A stretch of DNA of 64,000 bases from Albugo candida (GCA_040437565.1 JBDOQK010000037.1:62001-126000); one strand, 5' to 3'; positions 11,867 to 24,874 are shown, counted from the stretch's first letter. The notes: generated by a model from the letters alone, not told the origin. Numbers and translations are program-made.

Positions 11867-13044
11867 TCAGTTTTTTCCTTCTTCTTCCTCAGAGAGATCA
11901 TCCCCATCAAATTCAGCATCATCAGAATCGTTGTGTAAATCGTCTTCAATCCCTTCCTCTCCTTCATCCTTGACCAGTCCTTGCGTCCACAATTGGCGAC
12001 CTGTAATTTGCCGTTAGAACCGTTTTGAGAACAATTTCTGTATCTGCGACTATCACCAGTGAGTTTGGTGCTTGCTTCTGTGACTGCGACTTTGCTATTG
12101 AGTCGCATTTCTAAGTCAAATTGATCTCGCCATGCCATGAAGGTCTCCGGAGTCACAGGAGTTCCTGCAGACCTGAGGTGAAAAAGCATAATGTTCATCA
12201 CACTAGAAGCGCCACACCTGTACTGTCTTTGGCTTTGACGTGAGCAGCTTGTTCCTCGCGCTATTTATGATTTAGCTAATCGAAAGAAAGATTCCCACGA
12301 CTTGTACCTTTGCTGTTTCAATAGCTGTTCCTCTATCATCTTCCTTCTTCTTGATTTCCATCCGACGAAGCATCTCCTGATATTCTGATCCGTCCTAAAG
12401 TTATGATGCATCAATTCCTGATCGTAACGCTGGAGCAGCTTACATGGCCCGCACGATTATTCTCCACAAGATATTCGCGGACAGCCTCACAAAGCGTATA
12501 AATCATCGGCATCCCTGCATTTTCACGAATCTAGTACGAGAGATCTTGAGAAGCGATGCCAGCGCGCTCTGAAGCGATGTGTACTCGCTGCTGTAGTAGA
12601 GCTTTGATCTCGTTACGCTGTGCGTCACTCAATCCCTCCAAAGAGGTTACTTCCAGCTTTCAGAGGACTTTTGTTAGATTATTAATTGATGTAATTTTTC
12701 ATTCGAAGTTATGACATTCGGCTCTTGTTCCGGATAAGTTTCCGGGATGCAACAGGTTAATGTTAAGGCCACTAGAGTTGAAATTAGTTATGATCATAAC
12801 AAATGTTGAGCAACAAATAGAATTGAGTATCATGCCATGGTTTTCGTTGCCATCCTGATTGGGTACAATGTGAACTGTGTAACTCAGCGGATTCTCATTG
12901 ATCACTATGTTTTATGACCCGATTCAAAAATCATAATATTTACTAAGCTGCCATACTTGAAAAATCCTGCATGTAGATAGACTCCAGCGCCTCTACTTCC
13001 ATCATCATATCTCCCCTATAATCTATAGATATATAATGAGTCAT
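11867..13044 (-). CDS. RWD-domain protein, RWDD1/GIR2 (DFRP2) family
   Basis: Family members bind and stabilise the translation-associated GTPase DRG2 and contact GCN1. A nine-exon model gives 245 residues: 13044-12957, 12904-12836, 12771-12716, 12656-12585, 12530-12444, 12394-12308, 12254-12218, 12164-12057 and 12000-11867. The RWD domain (roughly 10-130) shows EVEALESIY, the YPEQEPN turn and AGMPMIYTL. The C-terminal half carries GTPVTPETFMAWRDQF and an acidic tail ending EEEEGKN, both family features. All introns are 45-66 nt. The intron at 12835-12772 appears to use a GC donor. Three consecutive ATGs at 13008-13000 are an alternative start. Confidence 0.8.
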
Positions 13045-13663
13045 CAGAACGCATAGAAAAAGTTGCTCGGCTCACGCACCTGTCATCGCAATTTCCGCTA
13101 AAGCAAGCTCTTGATTGGGTAAATTTCTCTATCTCACATGCTCATTGGACATTTTCAGAATGTGAGATCGAATGTCAATTATGACGAATTCAGACTTTAT
13201 CTTTGGTACTCATGACACTGCTAGTCTCCTAGTCACCTACTTCTAACACGTGAGATGCGGTATTCACTTGATCTACTCATTTGCGTATGTTGTGCGGTTT
13301 TTATCATATAAGTAACCGGTCTAGGTTAACCGTAACCGACCAAGATACTGTTCCCCTTGCACAATTCAAAAAAGCGACAGAGAAAACCACGAAAGCATAA
13401 AAAATGACACCCGAAGAGATCCAAACGCACGAGAAAGAAGCAGAATTTATTCTCAAAACTACCAACAAACACAGGAAGAAAAATGGTTTTGTTTTCGTCA
13501 CATCGATTATACGATTGCTGCGGTAGAAAGTCATGTTTTCTTGTACATATAACTAGGAATATCGCTGGATACCACCTCTCCAAATATTTCCAGTTTTAAT
13601 GACGGGAAGCTTTGCAGAAAAGATTCCAACCCAAAGGAGGAAATATCATTACGTCCTAGGACG
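13045..13663. other. Divergent intergenic region
   Basis: About 600 bp between the starts of the RWDD1-like gene and the GYF gene. No coding signal or RNA gene was seen; it probably holds both promoters. Confidence 0.4.
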
Positions 13664-16600
13664 ATGTTCGGAATGAGAGGACGTGGAAAGAATGAAGCTC
13701 TAGAGGGATCTCCTTACCGTCCTCAATGGTCGAAGGATGGCGATGGTTTCGTATCAAACTCAAAAGACGGATCGAACGCTGTGAAAAGCGCAGAGAATGC
13801 GAATTTACTCCGTAATAATTTGTCGACTGGGAAAAAAGAAGAAAATGGTCGACGCAAAAGCAAAGGTACTTTGTAATGTTGCACGAAAGTATGTCACACA
13901 TTGACACTTGCCGAATGTTGCTAGTGCTCCGTTATGCTCGCGAAGAACTATTGGCGATGCACGTTCAAAATACAATAGCACCCACATATACTTCTGAAAC
14001 AATGATTATATCGGAATACTGCCTGCCGCCAGTCGGAACATTTCCATTCGATCATGAAGAGATATATAAACAATGGGCTTTGAATAAGAATCGGGGTCGT
14101 GGTCGTGGTCGAGGAATGAATACAGGGCCTCAAGAACGAGGGCAGAATCACCGGAATGATCCTGATAAAAAGGTAATGCTCTACCGTGTGCTCCTCCAAA
14201 TGCTGAACATGCTTGCAGGCTCGAAGTACCGAAGAGTTACTGAGTGATGATCCAATGTGGGTTCGAGAAACAAATGAGAAAGCTAGCGCTCAAGATATGT
14301 GGGATGATGTCGGAGCTTCTGGAGATACCCGGATAGACATGGTTTGCTGTCTTCATGATGCATACTGATTACTTGAGTAACTTTGTAAATCCAGGACTTG
14401 ACGTCGATGGCTGAAGCCTCTGAGCGATTTCGACGAGAAATGGATGGCTTACGTGATAAAAATGAAAGCACCCAGTCGTCACATAACGTGGTGCGTTGCA
14501 TCGCTGCCCAGATACCAGTGACATTTCAACTTACTACTTACGACTTTAAACAGGAAGCGAGCCTTGATGACTTGGATCTGCTAGATAAGAAATTGGAAGC
14601 TGTGGCTTCAGGCCAATTCGACGACTGCAAAGAAGAGTCTTCAGAGCTGGACGCACAGTCGACCAACGTAGCTCCAGAGAATATTACCAGCGATTCGACT
14701 TTCTTCGAACCTGAAAACGTTTTGCTGAAGCATGATCTAAGTACAGGAATCCCTTTGAACTTTATGAGCGGCACTTTTAACGTATCGGAACCTCAAACAC
14801 TCGAAGCTGCTGACGAATGGTTCTACCTAGATCCTCAAGGTCAGCAGCAAGGACCATTCAAGACCAGCGAAATGCGAGAATGGTTTGATGCTGGCTACTT
14901 CAAACCTCATTTGCCGATTCGTTCCAGTCAAGAAAGCAGGTTTACTCCGCTTGCAAATCATTTCGCAACAAGTGTGGTTCCGTTTGCCTCTGTCCCAAAG
15001 CTAAAAATTGTCGAAACGCAAGTGGATTTCGAGCGTCAGCACTTGATTGCATTAAAGCAACAACATCTCGCACAAATTCAACAGCAGCAGCAAGAGCAGC
15101 GTCTGCTTCAATTAAGAAGAAATAATGAAATTCGAGATAATCCACAAATACTGGACGCTCCTTTACAGCATCAATCACATATACTCCAGCAGCAACAGCA
15201 ACAGATGCTCTTGCATCAGCATGTACAAGAGCAGGCACCGATATCGTCGGCGCTGCAATGGCCGCACCATCCACAAAAAGTCAATGATAGTATCCAATAT
15301 CTTTTCCAAAGTTCTTTTGATAGCGGCAAATTGGTATCACACGACAACGAGAATCTCAAGCAGCAAACTGAAGCACCATATCGCCCAATCGTGGGCATGG
15401 TCACACAACCTGGCATGATTGCTGATCTTTCAAAATCTTCCAATACCCCGATCGAGTCATCATTTTCCTTGCATGAAGATGAAAAGAAGCCGATAAATCA
15501 CGCATGGGGAGCAAATAACGCACAAAGTACACTAGCCAACAAATCGAAAGAATCAGCCCAACCTGTGAGAAGACTTGAAAACGCTGAAACTCAAAGTCTG
15601 CACCATCAAGTGCCAGGCTCCCATATTATACAAGAGAAGCCACTCCGGGTAACTTCAGAACAGGCGCAGCAAAGCAAGACGACCGAGAAAGGAATTTCAT
15701 CTGCCTGGGTTCACAATAATGTCGTAGAACGCTCACACGTAAAGTCTCTGAAGGAGATTCAAGATGAGGAACAACGAGCCATAAAGGAGCAGAATCGGAG
15801 GGAACAAAGCTCCTTGAATTTGGAGCAAATGGGCGCTCAGCTCAAAATGATGCTTGGCATAGAGTCAACAAATCTGTCGGCAGCGACTACATCGCCAAAA
15901 TCACAAAATTATAACGTGTCAGCTGTTGGTCCATGGAACACTGCATCCACGGTCACTGCTCAAGTGAGTAGTAAGCAATCGCTTCGCGATATATTGGCAG
16001 AAGAAGAACGACTTGCTCAAAAGCGGGTTCAACAACATGAGGTTGCCGTCAAAAGCGCTCATTGGAGTAATGTCGTAGCTGGAAAGCCAAGTACCATATC
16101 GTCCAAATCTTCAAGATCTCTTGGACCAGTTCCCGCAGCAGTACTGAAATCAAGCAGCCAAGCACGTATGTCGAACACAAACTCGCGAGGTCAAGCTGCA
16201 CACACTTCAACTTCCCGGCCGACTGTAGATGAGTCTGGTGATGCTAGCTTTTGGAATTTTGATGCGGCACAAAGTGTTGTGCCTGACAGCAACTCGAATA
16301 CTGTTTCGACCAATAAATTTGGGTCAAAAGTGCTCGTTCCAGAGTTGATGACGTGGTGTGCAAAAGAATTGGAGCAAATTGGTGGAGTCGAAAACTTGAC
16401 TTTGATGGAGTACTGTGCGACATTGGACGATCCAGGTGAGATACGGCAATATTTGGCTGCATATTTGGGATCCACACCACGCGTTTCTGCTTTTGCAACG
16501 GGCTTTATCCAAAAGAAAAAAGAATCACAGAACCTCAAGTACAAAAAAGCGCAGGAAGATGTACCATCCGAAGTTGCCAAGTCGACGAATACTAGTAATA

Positions 16601-16683
16601 TGATCGGTAAGAAAGGTAGACGACGATCCAAAGGGCAACGAGTAGATCCGTCGCTTCTCAGCTACTCTGTAGGCAGCGTCTGA
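13664..16683 (+). CDS. GYF-domain protein, GIGYF-like translational repressor
   Basis: GIGYF proteins pair with the cap-binding protein 4EHP to repress mRNAs and read proline-rich partners through the GYF domain. Exons are 13664-13865, 13925-14172, 14219-14341, 14395-14490 and 14554-16683. The intron at 14491-14553 is 63 nt without a stop, so retention would also keep the frame. Near residue 70, RYAREELLAM matches the 4EHP-binding pattern of animal GIGYF. The GYF domain follows after a linker: EWFYLDPQGQQQGPF and MREWFDAGYF. Downstream are Gln-rich stretches, a coiled-coil-like region and a conserved-looking C-terminal segment around LMTWCAKELEQIGG. The 3' end is repeated after an N gap. Confidence 0.8.
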
Positions 16684-16949
16684 TAAATACANNNNNNNNN
16701 NNNNNNNNNNNNNNNNNNNNNNNNNNNNNNNNNNNNNNNNNNNNNNNNNNNNNNNNNNNNNNNNNNNNNNNNNNNNNNNNNNNNNNNNNNNCTCAAGTAC
16801 AAAAAAGCGCAGGAAGATGTACCATCCGAAGTTGCCAAGTCGACGAATACTAGTAATATGATCGGTAAGAAAGGTAGACGACGATCCAAAGGGCAACGAG
16901 TAGATCCGTCGCTTCTCAGCTACTCTGTAGGCAGCGTCTGATAAATACA
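16534..16949. repeat. 100 N gap (16692-16791) with exact 158 bp flank repeat
   Basis: 16534-16691 is identical to 16792-16949, both abutting the N run. The repeat covers the last codons and stop of the GYF gene, so its 3' end appears twice. Confidence 0.95.
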
Positions 16950-17435
16950 CTCACTGCCTTGGATCGATTCTTTTGTTCTGTATTCCTCGTCGGAAATTGC
17001 TGGTATTGAAATGCTATGTCCGGCGAATGGTTGGTTGATTCTTTCAGCAGCAAAATGCTGTGTCGGGCAGAATGGCTGGTTGATTGGATGGGCACAAGAA
17101 AACGCGACTTGAGTTGAGAGGTGATGAGATGTGGAGGTGACCCGATGAAGATGTGATAACAATCATTCCGACCGAAATGTGACTCAGCAATGTAGGTGAA
17201 CTTTTGCAAAATGCAAGAGGCATTGTTCGACGCAGTATGTAGTAATTACAATTTATAGTGCATTCGATTACTTTACAGCTACTCGAATTCAAAAGGTTGA
17301 ATTAAGCGCAAATGCGTCCTTTACCTTTGTGAGATTCCCGCGTGTGTTGTTGCTGCAAGTAACTAAGCACCGTGACTTTCTGTATAAGATCTGGTCGCTT
17401 ATTAAAGGGCTAACGGTACTGCAGTAAAAATCATA
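16950..17435. other. Intergenic region upstream of RBX1
   Basis: About 490 bp with no convincing coding frame. It contains a loose internal repeat around GGTTGATT at about 17030 and 17070. It probably includes the 3' end of the GYF gene and the RBX1 promoter. Confidence 0.4.
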
Positions 17436-18122
<687 letters not shown>

Positions 18123-18243
18123 TTGGCATAAATATCGCGTAAATTAAAATATAAAAAGATGCCGCTTTTCACTAAAAAGCGCAATGCTGATTGGATGCAA
18201 TAGACAATACCAGCTTTGGATTGGCTGAAATACGCAATCGGTA

Positions 18244-19207
18244 ATGGAGAAATCGACCCAGCCAACATGGCTCGGTTCCATGGAAAGTGTGCGGACAATT
18301 GTCGTCTTACTAGGCTGCATATCGAACGGAAAGAAAGATCAACGCATTCGTTGTGAGATCGATACAAACGGAGTAGTATTTCTGTCGCAATCGAAAGGAA
18401 AATCGCTGCACATAAAATCCGCAATTAGTAAGAAAATATTTCGCACGTTTGAGATGCTCGACGATATGACAGAAGGAGAACAGGATCCGCAAACGCGATA
18501 TCCGTACGCATTCTGTCTCGATGCGGCTCTTTTTCTCGAATGCTTGTCCGTTTTTGGCTCAACCGCACAAAGCCACACCTCCATCCAACTTGCATACTAT
18601 GATCAAGTATATATATTCGATCACTTGTGTGCACACTTCTCACACTGCTATCTTACAGAACTGTGAATTGGGAATTCTTTTAGAAGAACGTGGTGTCATT
18701 TGTGAATGTAGCCTGCGTGTACTCGAGGCTGACACAGTGGATATCGATTGTTATGAGCTCGAATCCTGCTTTGAGAGCTCGGATGTGGTTGGACGTTGTA
18801 TCATCCAATCTCGTCCACTTCGAGATGCGTTCTTGGAGCTTTATGATCTTCCTAGCGCAGCCTCTGTCACAATATCGATGAAGCATTCGACCTCAAAATC
18901 ATCAACTGCGCCTGTGAATGGTTTGTTTCTCCGAGCGGAATCAAATGCTGGGTCGTGTGAAATCGCTTTTCGTGAGCGCTCAGATGCGTTTATCGAATTC
19001 AAATGCAATCATTTACCGGGACAATCATTAGCTGAATCAAGCTTCCATGTGGCGATATTGCAACATGCATTCAAAGCGTTGAATCACGCGACGGAATCCT
19101 TTTTACGAATGACGCAGAACGGGATGCTTTCTGTGCAGCATATGATCCTCACAAGCTGTGGAGAACGCGCATTTGTAGATGCATTGATATGCTGTGATGA
19201 CGCTTAA
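18244..19207 (+). CDS. RAD1: RAD1, 9-1-1 checkpoint clamp subunit
   Basis: PCNA-like subunit of the RAD9-RAD1-HUS1 clamp that is loaded at damaged DNA and activates the ATR checkpoint. Two exons, 18244-18606 and 18659-19207, around a 52 nt intron give 303 residues, near the usual size. Family-like stretches include EERGVICECSLRVLEAD, SSDVVGRCIIQSRPLRDAF, HAFKALNHATESFLRM and GMLSVQHMI in the expected order for the two clamp domains. The call rests on overall pattern because RAD1 has no catalytic motif. It lies about 120 bp after RBX1 and about 80 bp before the EF-hand gene, all on the plus strand. Confidence 0.75.
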
Positions 19208-19288
19208 TGGGCTCCCTCACACTAATATAGAATCTATCTTGAGCGATTTATCGTCAGACCCCAAAATCGGATACGCTTGCTTAGTGAA

Positions 19289-19984
19289 ATGGTGCTTGCG
19301 CAGGATGAAATTGACGCTTGCAGGGAAGCTTTTCTCGCGTTCGACAAGGACAGGTCGATCGATTCACAGGCTCCGCGGTGTAGGGAGTTAATTTATTTGA
19401 ATTCTAGGAGTGGAACAATTGATGTGTGGGAGCTTCGTCAAGTGCTGCAAGGTCAGCGATGCGCTTGTAATAGTACCCGACTTAGTCGTTGTGTAGCAAT
19501 GGGGCAACAACCGACAGAAGAAGAGCTCTTTCAAATGATCAGCGAAGTAGATAACGATATGAGTGGCGCGATCGGTAGTCTCTCATTATGCACACTGAGA
19601 ATTTCTCTGCCTCATACGATTTTAGATTTCGCGGAGTTTTTGCAAGTGATTGATAACCAGAAGGATCGTGCAGCGATGTATGATGACGACAGTGATATGA
19701 GTACTGAGCGATAGCCTACCGAAGATGTGATACTGACGCACTTGACAGTCGACGCATTTGTTGCTTGTGGTGGAAGCCCCGATAAGAGCGGTTTTGTGAG
19801 AAAAGAAGCACTGATCAAGATCATAAAGCAGGACTTCGGACTGACTATCAATATTGAGGTAAGCTGACCTCGTCGAATCTTGGCCGATGTACTTTTGTTG
19901 CTATCGTAGGAAATCATCAACACGCTCGATGTAGACGGAAGCGGGAAAATCGAGTACAAAGAGTTTAAAGCGATTCTCACGTAA
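19289..19984 (+). CDS. EF-hand calcium-binding protein of calmodulin length
   Basis: Six exons, 19289-19353, 19408-19451, 19497-19574, 19626-19700, 19749-19858 and 19910-19984, join in frame to 148 residues. Three canonical 12-residue loops are visible: DKDRSGTIDVWE, DNDMSGAIDFAE and DVDGSGKIEYKE. The third hand (ACGGSPDKSGFVRKE) is degenerate and probably does not bind calcium. The two lobes and length are those of calmodulin or centrin, but the sequence between the lobes differs from both, so it is a relative and not calmodulin itself. Similar proteins are often flagellar; that is only suggestive here. The start ATG is followed by VLAQDEIDACREAF, a normal entering helix. Confidence 0.8.
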
Positions 19985-20025
19985 ACAGAGCAACTGATTG
20001 TACGAACCAAGAAGACTTGACCACT

Positions 20026-21754
20026 TTAACAACTATACACAAATAAATTGTTTCGGATTCCAATGGCGACTTCATTGAGCAGAGGATGCCAGCTTGTTTG
20101 TAAGACTTTTCGAGATACATCCAACGCACCTTCACCGCAAGAAGGCTCCAGCATTTGTTGCGCTAAAACGTGGTGCGGCATCGAGTGCCGTCGATTGGGT
20201 TGTGTGATTTTCGGAACTGGAGAAATGCAGATATCGCGCTGTCCGTTGTGATCATACACGTGAAACTCGCTATTGTACGATCCTGTGACAAAATGCTTCC
20301 CGTCACCGCTCACATCGCATTCAAATTTGTCGAAGATGCAGTCACTTTCATATAAATCTCCCAGTCGAGGTCGTAAATGTTCATGAATCTGACACAAAAG
20401 CTGTGTGAGAAACTAACCCAACAACAAAGAACACGTACATTGATCGTCTGCACGGGACGAGAATCCATGTTGAGATCCCAAACTTTCAATGTGAGAAAAT
20501 CACGAGCAATTATGTATCGCCCGTCAGGGGAAAACTTGATATCGGAGATGGAAGCAATGATTTCAGAAAAGAAGTTACAAGCCTTTGGATCTTCTAGGTC
20601 TTCATAAACTATAGAACAGCAAAATGAAAGTGAGCCGATATCTGCGTCGATCCTTCCTGACCTTTGCTATAGATATCGCAAAGTGCTGCTTGTCTCATGT
20701 CGCCGAGCTTGACAGCGCCTCGACTTGTGCTGTACATCATGATATTACAATGAAACGGATGGAAATCGGCCGCTGTGATGACTTCAGTGAGCTCTTCCAT
20801 ATTGTTCGGCTTAATGTCAACGATATCTGAGCGCAGCCTGAGATCAATATCAAACGGTACGTCATACGGTGGTTCAACGTACTGAAACTCTGATTCGAAA
20901 TGCCCAAACTCCATAAATTCACACGTAAATCATCTGCCGACATGAACGTCTCCCCATCACTGTTGAGCGCGATGGAATTGATGTGATATGTGTGAGCATT
21001 GGCATAGACGCGTTTCGTCTTTGTTGCCAAAATGCGATTACAATTCCAATACCGCGGAATATTAATTGAAGAGTTTCCGTCTTTCAAACCGCTACCATTC
21101 GTATTTCCATTGCCTGCGTCGTAATGCGATATTTCTCGAACATTTCTCTCGTGTGCTTTCCATAATTTGATAGTCTTATCGTTAGTCGATAAAAGATAAT
21201 GCGCATTATTGGAATTTTGACACCATTTAATTTGATTAATTTTCTCTTCGATTTCCAAACTTTTTAAATAATCAAATTCTGCTGTATGACTCTGAAATTC
21301 CATAAAGGGTGCATACAGCGATTTTCGTGCCGGGAAACGTTTGTTTTCCTACACAAGTAACTCAGTATGAACGTCCTCCCCGAATGAGAACTTACGCAAG
21401 AAGTGACTTCTTCACGGCAAAAAATGCTCACTCGGCCGCCTTTGGTACCAGTTGCAAGGTATCTTCCTGAAGGTTCGTATTCAATGGCTGAAATCACTTC
21501 GGCTAATATACACATATTGAGCCATACGTCCCGAGAAACAGGTGAGAAGCGATACCTTCGACATTGTTGCTGCTTCGGTCGCCGCTGGCGTACGCTATTG
21601 TCCAGTCTGACAGCTCTTGTGAATCACTCAGTGCTTCTTTGATAGTATCCACATTGACGCCTTTGTCGTAATCTTGTGTATCTTCGGGTCCCGATGTGCT
21701 CATTTCGCATGACGATTGTGTTTCTTCTCGCATATAAGTACTTTGGTAGAGCAT
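20026..21754 (-). CDS. PP2A regulatory subunit B55 (PR55)
   Basis: WD40 propeller that targets the protein phosphatase 2A core enzyme to substrates. The multi-exon minus-strand gene starts at 21754 (or the next ATG at 21733) and stops at 20026. Family blocks are in order: [18 protein letters not shown] and [39 protein letters not shown]; the [19 protein letters not shown] block with DLRVNLW; then, across an intron, [28 protein letters not shown]; and [14 protein letters not shown]. Introns are about 45-70 nt with normal GT-AG ends. An N-terminal extension of about 60 residues, acidic and Ser-rich, precedes the propeller. The gene converges with the EF-hand gene, leaving about 40 bp between stops. 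Confidence 0.92.
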
Positions 21755-21938
21755 TCACCAATTTTGTAGAACAAATATTCGAAAGAAATTAGCTTTGTCG
21801 ATGTTCAAATGGAAAGTGTAACGGAATGAACGCATTTTCTAAATATATTGCAAGTTCATCGCTGTGCGTCTGTTAGCGATAAGAGACGTCGAGTCGTTAT
21901 TTGTAGTTTCACAGTAATATGTTGGCACATGTTTGTAA
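21755..21938. other. Upstream region of the PP2A B55 gene
   Basis: A short AT-rich interval between the B55 start and the first TTC27-like piece, with no coding signal. Confidence 0.4.
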
Positions 21939-22140
21939 TTAATAAAGAGATACAATGAACTATCGTTCCTTTGCATGTGTGGCACTGCAGGTAGATGGCG
22001 AGTATCCGTATAATATATGTGGAAGACTGGAGATATTGCTATTGGCACGCTGTTTGCTGCAAGCCGTTGGAAATTGGAGTCAAAGTAGCTGGATCGGCTC
22101 TATCTAATGTGATGAAGAAGTAATGAAATTCGTCCGACAA
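21939..22140 (+). pseudogene. TTC27 internal fragment, copy A
   Basis: About 200 bp nearly identical to 22684-22885 inside the following TTC27 locus, with a few substitutions and one 1-nt length difference, and ending at the same base beside the N gap. In this copy the frame reads VDGEYPYNICGRLEILLLA, matching the TTC27 N-terminal region. In the other copy a missing base shifts that frame. It is either a diverged allele placed in line by the assembler or a fragmentary tandem duplicate. Confidence 0.7.
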
Positions 22141-22240
22141 NNNNNNNNNNNNNNNNNNNNNNNNNNNNNNNNNNNNNNNNNNNNNNNNNNNNNNNNNNNN
22201 NNNNNNNNNNNNNNNNNNNNNNNNNNNNNNNNNNNNNNNN
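22141..22240. other. Assembly gap (100 N), inexact flank repeat
   Basis: Unlike most gaps here, the repeated flank (21939-22140 versus 22684-22885) is not identical and does not abut the right edge of the gap. Confidence 0.95.
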
Positions 22241-24874
22241 CGTTGATGCGCGATAGATTTTTTAAATATTTCTATTTTCTTCGGGAATGAAAGAGGCGAT
22301 TTTGGAATCTGACGCAAAGCATATCGGTCTTCTGAAGGATAGACTATCGCAAATAGCTCTCATTACCTTGGAGAAAAAGTAAGGTGATCAGCGATGTAAT
22401 CCTAGCAAGCAAGTATATATGCGGAGGAAAATACATCAAAGTGCTGCAGTCACATTGGATATGCGCTCAGTCATCCACCAGCAGCGTAGATTTCGTTCAC
22501 GACGTCATCTGTTTCGCACACGATTGCATTCGTCGATCGACTATTCCATTACTCACATCGTATCAAGTCTTACTTCAGGGCATAGCTCTACTTAACGTGC
22601 TCACACAAATCAACTACACTGGTCCAGCATTATCTACACATGAACTCGAAATTTTTACGACATACTCTAATGCGTTCATCGAAACAAAGCAAGAGATACA
22701 ATGAACTATCATTCCTTTGCATGTGTGGCACTGCAGGTAGATGGCGAGTGTCCGTATAAATATGTGGAAGACTGGAGATATTGCTATTGGCACGCTGTTT
22801 GCTGCAAGCCGTTGGAAACTGGAGTCAAAGTAGCTGGATCGGCTCTATCTAATGTGATGAAGAAGTAATGAAATTCGTCCGACAAGTCACTTCAGCATCA
22901 TGGTGGAATGCGCGTGCTTCCCTAGCGCATCAAAGGATACTGCTTGCAAAATCAGCATGCGTCACTCTATGGAATGAAGTAAATGCTGGATTTTCGGCAT
23001 ACAAAGAAGCCGAAGAATTATTTCAGCAGAACCGACAGACATCTTCCATACTTGCTCGCTTCTACGTGGAATGGGGTCTTGCCCAGCATTTTTCTGATAA
23101 AGAAGATCGCGGGAAAGAATATTTTGCAAAAGCACAAATTCTTACCGGTCTCACTGCTCAGCTCAGCGGCGCTATTGGTAGAAAAACAAAGTTCCAGCAG
23201 AAGAGTGTCGCACAAATGGTATTACTCGCAAGCTCCAATCAGACGCTGCGCTCAAAGCAGCCTATCCAATCAGACACTCATTTGGACCAAAATGCAGTCG
23301 TCACTTTGGATCAAGCAGATCCAGAAAATATCCTTCTGGAAGAGATTCAATTTGAAGATGATACACGTCCGGAACGAGAAGAGCTGCTTGTCATCGATCA
23401 AATCATTTTACTGGCGCTCTGTCTGAACGTGAAAAACAACAATCCAAACGATATTTTGACTCGTGAAGAAATGATGGCGTATATTGCTTGTGTGCTTAAG
23501 CAACTAAACAACTGGATGGTGCACGCAACTGCTCTATTGGAACGAGCCTGGCTCGAGTATCAGACATCTAAACGTCGTGAGCGTGCCGTTTTGCAGATAC
23601 AAGCGCTTGTGGATCAACACTCAAACCCAGCTAGCAACTCCATCTTCCTTGGAAGATATGACGTCAGCGATCGAACGTATGGCGCACGTTTACGCATTAG
23701 CATTTCCGCCGCAATTTGCGCTGAAAAAAGATTTAGCGGAACAATACTTTGCATTAGGTGCGGCAGCAAGTGCGTCGGAATTATTCAGAGCTGAAAATTT
23801 GGGATGAAGTGATCATTTGTTATCGGACTTAGGATCAGCAGAAAAAGGCGGAAGCTCTTGTTCGTGACCGTATTATGATCGAGCCAGCGCCTTATTTATG
23901 GTGTTATTTGGGAGACTTAACCGGCGAAATCGCTCATTTTGAGGCTGCATTGGAGCTTTCTGAGCACCGATATCCACGGGCTAAACGCTCGCTAGGACGA
24001 GCAGCGTTTGAAGCGAACGATATTCCGTCCGCAATCAAACACTTTGAAGAGAGTTTACGAATACATCCGATGCACATGCAGACGTGGTTTCTTTTGGGTG
24101 TTTTGGGCATGCGAGCAAGCGATTGGAATCTCGGGTTGCAGTCATTCACACGCGTCGTATAGCTAGATCCTGACAACGTGGAAGCATGGGGTAACATCGG
24201 ATCCATACACATGACACAGAAACACTGCTGAAGCCTTTTCGGTCTTCCAGGAAGCGGTCAATCAAAAGCGATTCATGTGGCAAATTTGGGAGAATTTAGC
24301 ATGGTGTGCTGTAGACATTGAAATAAACGGCGATGCGATGTACGCACAACATCAACTCCTTGATTTACGTTCAAAACACAATCGCCCTGTGGATCATGAG
24401 CTTCTTGCTTGGTTGGTCAATGCGATCGTGTTCGAGAAGAAAGGAGTATTGCAGTCGCATTACAGGGATGAACTTGCAAAGTTGTTGGGCCGCATTACGT
24501 CAGTAGTGACTAATAATTCAAAGCTCTGGCAAGTTTATGCGCATTTCAATGATGGTGTCGGCAGGCAAGAGAAGGCGATTGAATGTCGTTTGAAGGTATC
24601 TCGTACATTACAAACAGCAAATTGGGAAAAAGATCAAGAGCAAGTGGTGAAAGTTTGTGATGCGGCGTTGGAAGTAGCTGCTGGTTATCAAGTCCAAGCG
24701 TCAAAAAATGCTTTGCATGCGGCCCGTTTCTTTCTTCGAGGTGTATTGAAGAAAGCACAAATCGATTTCCCGCACTTGGAGATGTGTGTGCGACTAGAAG
24801 AAGCGCTGCAAGATATGCAATCAGCATCTGAAGCAATACCATGGGTACAAGCGCACCATCAAAGTCACCAATAG
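22241..24874 (+). pseudogene. TTC27: TTC27 (EMW1) homologue, broken
   Basis: TTC27/Emw1 is a tetratricopeptide protein needed in pre-rRNA processing and cell growth. Long parts match the family: QINYTGPALSTHELE near the N terminus; a central block with LTAQLSGAIGRKTKFQ and ERAVLQIQALVDQH; then TPR repeats (YLWCYLGDLTGE; SLGRAAFEAND; MQTWFLLGVLGMRASDW) and QIWENLAW. The frame is not continuous. Breaks are seen near 22379, 22756, 22833 (TAA), 23640, 23796, 23832 (TAG), 24160 (TAG) and 24231, and no run of short GT-AG introns removes them. Either this copy is dying or the consensus here is poor. Two further partial copies occur in the window (21939-22140 and 41552-41998), which favours real duplication and decay. 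No intact copy is present. Confidence 0.75.

Noticed and set aside
12675-12720. Reading NVITSNEKL as part of the RWDD1 RWD domain
   Set aside because: A better GT-AG join (12715-12657) with a CTAAC branch-like site links YPEQEPN directly to LEVTSLEGL, the expected family sequence.
15125-15418. Plus-strand frame inside the GYF gene, and the Ala-rich minus-strand frame opposite the Gln-rich region
   Set aside because: Both are produced by CAG-type repeats of the real coding frame.
16692-16949. A second GYF gene 3' end as a true duplication
   Set aside because: The copy is exact and abuts an N run, like the other assembly overlaps.
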